Notes under the pieces: model-generated
Seen by the model: the letters and a program-made list of their open reading frames with translations, nothing else
Told to the model about the DNA's origin: nothing
The model's database searches: none
In this document: positions 6,882 to 9,174 of the stretch, one piece after another
How the letters are laid out: each line of letters begins with the position of its first letter
How positions within the stretch are numbered: the stretch's first letter is position 1
Assembly: GCA_905200565.1 (NCBI GenBank)
Contig: CAJKKX010000062.1
Span: 1 to 9,174 of the forward strand
Length of the DNA: 9,174 nt
Reading direction: 5' to 3'
DNA from: an uncultured Lachnospiraceae bacterium
GTDB lineage: Bacteria > Bacillota_A > Clostridia > Lachnospirales > Lachnospiraceae
Position numbers and translations under genes: made by a program

Positions 6882-6938
6882 TCCTGTATGGAAACCTGCC
6901 AAAAGTTTCTAAAAGAATCATAAATTTGTAATTTTCTC

Positions 6939-6967
6939 TTGAATTTTCGGGACAAGTTAGGTAAAAT
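6939..6967 (+). promoter_or_regulatory. Promoter of gap (and probably pgk)
   Basis: The -35 box TTGAAT (6939-6944, 4 of 6) and the -10 box TAAAAT (6962-6967, 5 of 6) are separated by 17 bp. Transcription would start near 6974, giving a leader of about 93 bases. The surrounding AT-rich DNA (6900-6935) could act as an UP-like element. It is divergent from the hisK promoter, with about 57 bp between the two -35 boxes. Confidence 0.6.
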
Positions 6968-6977
6968 AAGGAATAGG

Positions 6978-6995
6978 TTGTGGTTTCTTTAACAA
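6978..6995 (+). promoter_or_regulatory. Candidate Rex (redox-sensing repressor) operator
   Basis: TTGTGGTTTCTTTAACAA has the 18-base layout of clostridial Rex sites, TTGTTAA or TTGTGAA, four bases, then TTAACAA. The right half is perfect; the left half has TTGTG and then diverges. 12 of 14 conserved positions match the TTGTGAA-N4-TTAACAA form. It begins 10 bases after the -10 box, a position that would block transcription. Rex control of gap genes is known in Firmicutes. Binding here is not shown, and no rex gene is in the window. Confidence 0.5.
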
Positions 6996-7016
6996 ACTAT
7001 ATAGAAACACACAAAA

Positions 7017-7035
7017 GACCGGTTTTTGGCTGGTC
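7017..7035 (+). other. Small hairpin in the gap leader
   Basis: GACCGG (7017-7022) pairs with CTGGTC (7030-7035), six pairs including one G-T, around a 7-base T/G loop. It ends 16 bases before the gap AGGAGG. It is not followed by a T-run, so it is not a terminator. A 5' stabilising element is possible but unproven. Confidence 0.4.
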
Positions 7036-7066
7036 AAATTATTTCATTCTTAGGAGGAATTAAATC

Positions 7067-8080
7067 ATGGCAGTAAAAGTAGCAATTAATGGTTTTGGTC
7101 GTATTGGCCGTCTTGCATTCAGACAGATGTTTGGCGCAGAGGGATATGAAGTAGTTGCAATCAACGACTTAACATCTCCGAAAATGTTAGCACACTTATT
7201 AAAATATGACTCATCTCAGGGTAAATACGAACTGGCTGACAAAGTAGAGGCTGGTGAGGATTCTATCACTGTTGATGGAAAAGAAATCAAAATTTACGCT
7301 ATGGCTGACGCTTCCCAGCTTCCGTGGGGAGAAATCGGAGTAGACGTTGTATTAGAGTGTACAGGATTCTATACCTCTAAGGCAAAAGCAGAAGCACACA
7401 TTAAGGCAGGCGCTCGTAAGGTCGTTATTTCCGCTCCGGCTGGAAATGATCTGCCGACTATCGTTTACAATGTAAACCATGAGACACTGAAAGCAGAGGA
7501 TACGGTTATTTCCGCAGCTTCCTGTACAACAAACTGCCTGGCTCCGATGGCAAAAGCTCTGAATGACTATATGCCGATCCAGTCTGGTATCATGTGCACC
7601 ATCCACGCTTACACAGGCGATCAGATGATCCTTGACGGACCGCAGAGAAAAGGCGATCTGAGAAGATCTCGTGCAGGCGCTGTAAACATCGTTCCAAACA
7701 GCACAGGTGCAGCAAAAGCAATCGGTCTGGTTATTCCGGAACTGAACGGCAAGCTGATCGGCTCTGCTCAGCGTGTACCGACCCCGACAGGTTCTACCAC
7801 AATCCTGAACGCAGTTGTAAAAGGACAGGCTACTGTTGATGGTATCAACGCAGCTATGAAGGCAGCAGCTACAGAGTCCTTCGGATACAACACAGACGAG
7901 ATCGTATCCAGCGACATCGTTGGTATGAGATTTGGTTCTCTGTTCGATGCTACTCAGACAATGGTAGTAAATCTGGAAGATGGAACATCTCAGGTACAGG
8001 TAGTTTCCTGGTATGACAATGAGAATTCCTATGTAAGCCAGATGGTTCGTACAATCAAATACTTCTCAGAGTTAGCATAA
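7067..8080 (+). CDS. gap: Glyceraldehyde-3-phosphate dehydrogenase, type I
   Basis: A 337-residue glycolytic enzyme that oxidises and phosphorylates glyceraldehyde 3-phosphate to 1,3-bisphosphoglycerate with NAD+, as a cytosolic tetramer. The Rossmann motif INGFGRIGR spans residues 7-15. Asp34 in AINDL is the residue that favours NAD+ over NADP+. The catalytic site is [12 protein letters not shown] with C153, assisted by H180 in CTIHAYT. The phosphate-binding segments [17 protein letters not shown] (202-218) and QRVPTPTG (235-242), and the C-terminal [13 protein letters not shown], are intact. Length is normal. ATG follows an AGGAGG (7052-7057) by 9 bases. The promoter at 6939-6967 and the candidate Rex site at 6978-6995 suggest redox-linked control. 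pgk, the next glycolytic step, follows after a hairpin. Confidence 0.98.
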   Translation: MAVKVAINGFGRIGRLAFRQMFGAEGYEVVAINDLTSPKMLAHLLKYDSSQGKYELADKVEAGEDSITVDGKEIKIYAMADASQLPWGEIGVDVVLECTGFYTSKAKAEAHIKAGARKVVISAPAGNDLPTIVYNVNHETLKAEDTVISAASCTTNCLAPMAKALNDYMPIQSGIMCTIHAYTGDQMILDGPQRKGDLRRSRAGAVNIVPNSTGAAKAIGLVIPELNGKLIGSAQRVPTPTGSTTILNAVVKGQATVDGINAAMKAAATESFGYNTDEIVSSDIVGMRFGSLFDATQTMVVNLEDGTSQVQVVSWYDNENSYVSQMVRTIKYFSELA

Positions 8081-8105
8081 GTTTAAATATCTTTAAGAAG
8101 ATCCA

Positions 8106-8139
8106 AAAAGGGTCCGGTCTGCTTGGGCCGGACCCTTTT
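8106..8139 (+). terminator. Intercistronic terminator-like hairpin between gap and pgk
   Basis: AAAAGGGTCCGG (8106-8117) pairs perfectly with CCGGACCCTTTT (8128-8139). Three further pairs, two of them G-T, can close a GCTT loop. The 3' arm ends in TTTT and is followed by ATCATTATT, so it has the form of an intrinsic terminator. A smaller hairpin, ATCTT-TAAG-AAGAT (8089-8102), lies just before it. The pgk ribosome binding site begins only 11 bases later, so the structure probably acts as a partial terminator or as a 3' stabiliser of the gap message. Confidence 0.8.
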
Positions 8140-8162
8140 ATCATTATTCAGGAGGCAAAGAA

Positions 8163-9174
8163 ATGCTTAATAAGAAATCAGTTGATGATATTAACGTAAA
8201 AGGCAAAAAAGTTCTGGTAAGATGCGATTTTAATGTTCCATTAAAAGAAGGAAAGATCACAGACGAAAATCGTCTGGTAGCAGCTCTTCCGACAATCAAA
8301 AAATTAATCGCTGACGGCGGAAAGGTAATCCTTTGTTCTCATCTGGGAAAACCGAAGGGAGAGCCGAAACCGGAGCTTTCTCTGGCGCCGGTAGCAGCAC
8401 GTCTTTCTGAGCTGCTGGGACAGGAAGTGAAATTTGCGGCAGATCCTGAGGTAGTAGGACCGAATGCAAAGGCAGCCGTAGAAGCTATGCAGGACGGAGA
8501 AGTTGTATTATTAGAGAATACACGTTACCGTGTGGAAGAGACGAAGAACGGCGAAGCATTCAGTAAAGAACTGGCTTCCCTGTGTGAAGTATTTGTAAAC
8601 GATGCTTTCGGTACAGCGCACAGAGCACACTGCTCGAACGTAGGTGTAACAGAATATGTGGACACGGCGGCAGTAGGTTACCTGATGCAGAAAGAAATCG
8701 ATTTCCTGGGCAATGCGGTAAACAATCCGGAAAGACCGTTTGTAGCAATTCTCGGCGGAGCCAAAGTTGCAGACAAGCTGAACGTTATCAACAATCTTCT
8801 TGAGAAGTGCGATACCCTGATTATCGGCGGCGGAATGGCTTATACTTTCTTAAAAGCGCAGGGCAAGGAAGTAGGAAATTCTCTTCTGGATGAGTCTAAG
8901 ATTGATTACTGCAAAGAGATGATGGAGAAGGCTGAGAAGATGGGCAAAAAGCTTCTGCTTCCGGTAGACGCAGTCGTAGCTGACGGCTTCCCAAGCCCGA
9001 TCGATGCAGAAATCGAAGTATCTGTCGTATCCGCAGATGCAGTTCCGGCTGATAAAGAGTGCCTGGACATCGGACCTGCGACAGCAGAGCTGTACGCAGA
9101 GGCTGCAAGGACGGCAAAAACCGTTGTATGGAACGGCCCGATGGGCGTATTCGAGAACCCGATCCTTGCAAAAG
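8163..9174 (+). CDS. pgk: Phosphoglycerate kinase, 3' truncated by window end
   Basis: The first 337 codons of pgk, open to the end of the window with no stop or frameshift. The enzyme transfers the acyl phosphate of 1,3-bisphosphoglycerate to ADP, the first ATP-yielding step of glycolysis, in the cytosol. The family motif [11 protein letters not shown] (17-27) and the substrate-binding segments CSHLGKPKG (58-66), LLENTRYR (116-123) and [11 protein letters not shown] (146-156) are present. The second-domain motifs [11 protein letters not shown] (196-206), [15 protein letters not shown] (220-234) and [10 protein letters not shown] (322-331) follow. About 60 residues, including the GGGDS nucleotide loop, should lie beyond the window (usual length near 397). 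ATG is preceded by AGGAGG (8150-8155) with 7 bases between. No independent promoter is evident in the 82-bp gap after gap, so it probably depends on read-through from the gap promoter. Confidence 0.97.
   Translation, partial: MLNKKSVDDINVKGKKVLVRCDFNVPLKEGKITDENRLVAALPTIKKLIADGGKVILCSHLGKPKGEPKPELSLAPVAARLSELLGQEVKFAADPEVVGPNAKAAVEAMQDGEVVLLENTRYRVEETKNGEAFSKELASLCEVFVNDAFGTAHRAHCSNVGVTEYVDTAAVGYLMQKEIDFLGNAVNNPERPFVAILGGAKVADKLNVINNLLEKCDTLIIGGGMAYTFLKAQGKEVGNSLLDESKIDYCKEMMEKAEKMGKKLLLPVDAVVADGFPSPIDAEIEVSVVSADAVPADKECLDIGPATAELYAEAARTAKTVVWNGPMGVFENPILAK

Noticed and set aside
8123..8150. Possible separate pgk promoter using TATCAT at 8139-8144
   Set aside because: The -10-like hexamer is reasonable, but no -35 box lies at 16-18 bp, it falls on the terminator T-run, and the transcript would start at the ribosome binding site.
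1..9174. Mobile element, CRISPR array, tRNA, rRNA, riboswitch or novel defence system
   Set aside because: No transposase, integrase, direct-repeat array, cloverleaf or known riboswitch core was seen. The genes are core metabolism plus one recognisable glycosidase, and no group of unknown genes is present.

Overview
The window looks like ordinary chromosome from an anaerobic, gut-type member of the Clostridia, most likely Lachnospiraceae of the Ruminococcus torques/gnavus, Blautia or Dorea kind. The assignment rests on four things: a NifU-type scaffold gene joined directly to mnmA, strong AGGAGG ribosome binding sites with frequent TTG and GTG starts, a gap-pgk pair, and a very large secreted GH95 enzyme with FN3, Ig-like and BspA-type leucine-rich modules. 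This is inference from gene content and style; there is no rRNA or other marker gene in the window to prove it.

Layout. (1) 3-1252, plus strand: the 3' end of nifU (Fe-S cluster scaffold) overlaps by 4 bases with mnmA (tRNA 2-thiouridylase), so sulfur and Fe-S handling is translationally coupled to tRNA thiolation. A nested hairpin with two U-tracts follows. (2) 1336-6016, plus strand: a monocistronic unit with its own promoter encodes a 1525-residue secreted GH95 enzyme (probable alpha-L-fucosidase) that ends in a highly cationic leucine-rich tail. It closes with a 13-bp GC-rich hairpin. (3) 6017-6817, minus strand: a PHP-family histidinol-phosphatase whose stop codon touches that same hairpin. 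(4) 6818-7066: a 249-bp divergent intergenic region with a promoter for each direction, plus a candidate Rex (NADH-sensing) operator just downstream of the gap -10 box. (5) 7067-9174, plus strand: gap (type I GAPDH), an intercistronic terminator-like hairpin, then pgk, cut off by the window edge about 60 residues before its expected end.

How the genes fit together. gap and pgk catalyse consecutive glycolytic steps and probably share the gap promoter. nifU and mnmA share a sulfur-transfer theme. The GH95 enzyme is the only clearly accessory, niche-related gene. It would release L-fucose from mucin, milk or plant glycans outside the cell, and no fucose uptake or catabolic genes lie beside it. 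There is no long gene-free stretch: the gaps are 145, 41, 249 and 82 bp. I saw no mobile element, CRISPR array, tRNA or rRNA.

I found no convincing undescribed system here. The items most worth checking are the candidate Rex operator, the three-cysteine MnmA active site, the cationic LRR tail and the unassigned beta-sandwich module of the GH95 protein, and the hairpin between gap and pgk.
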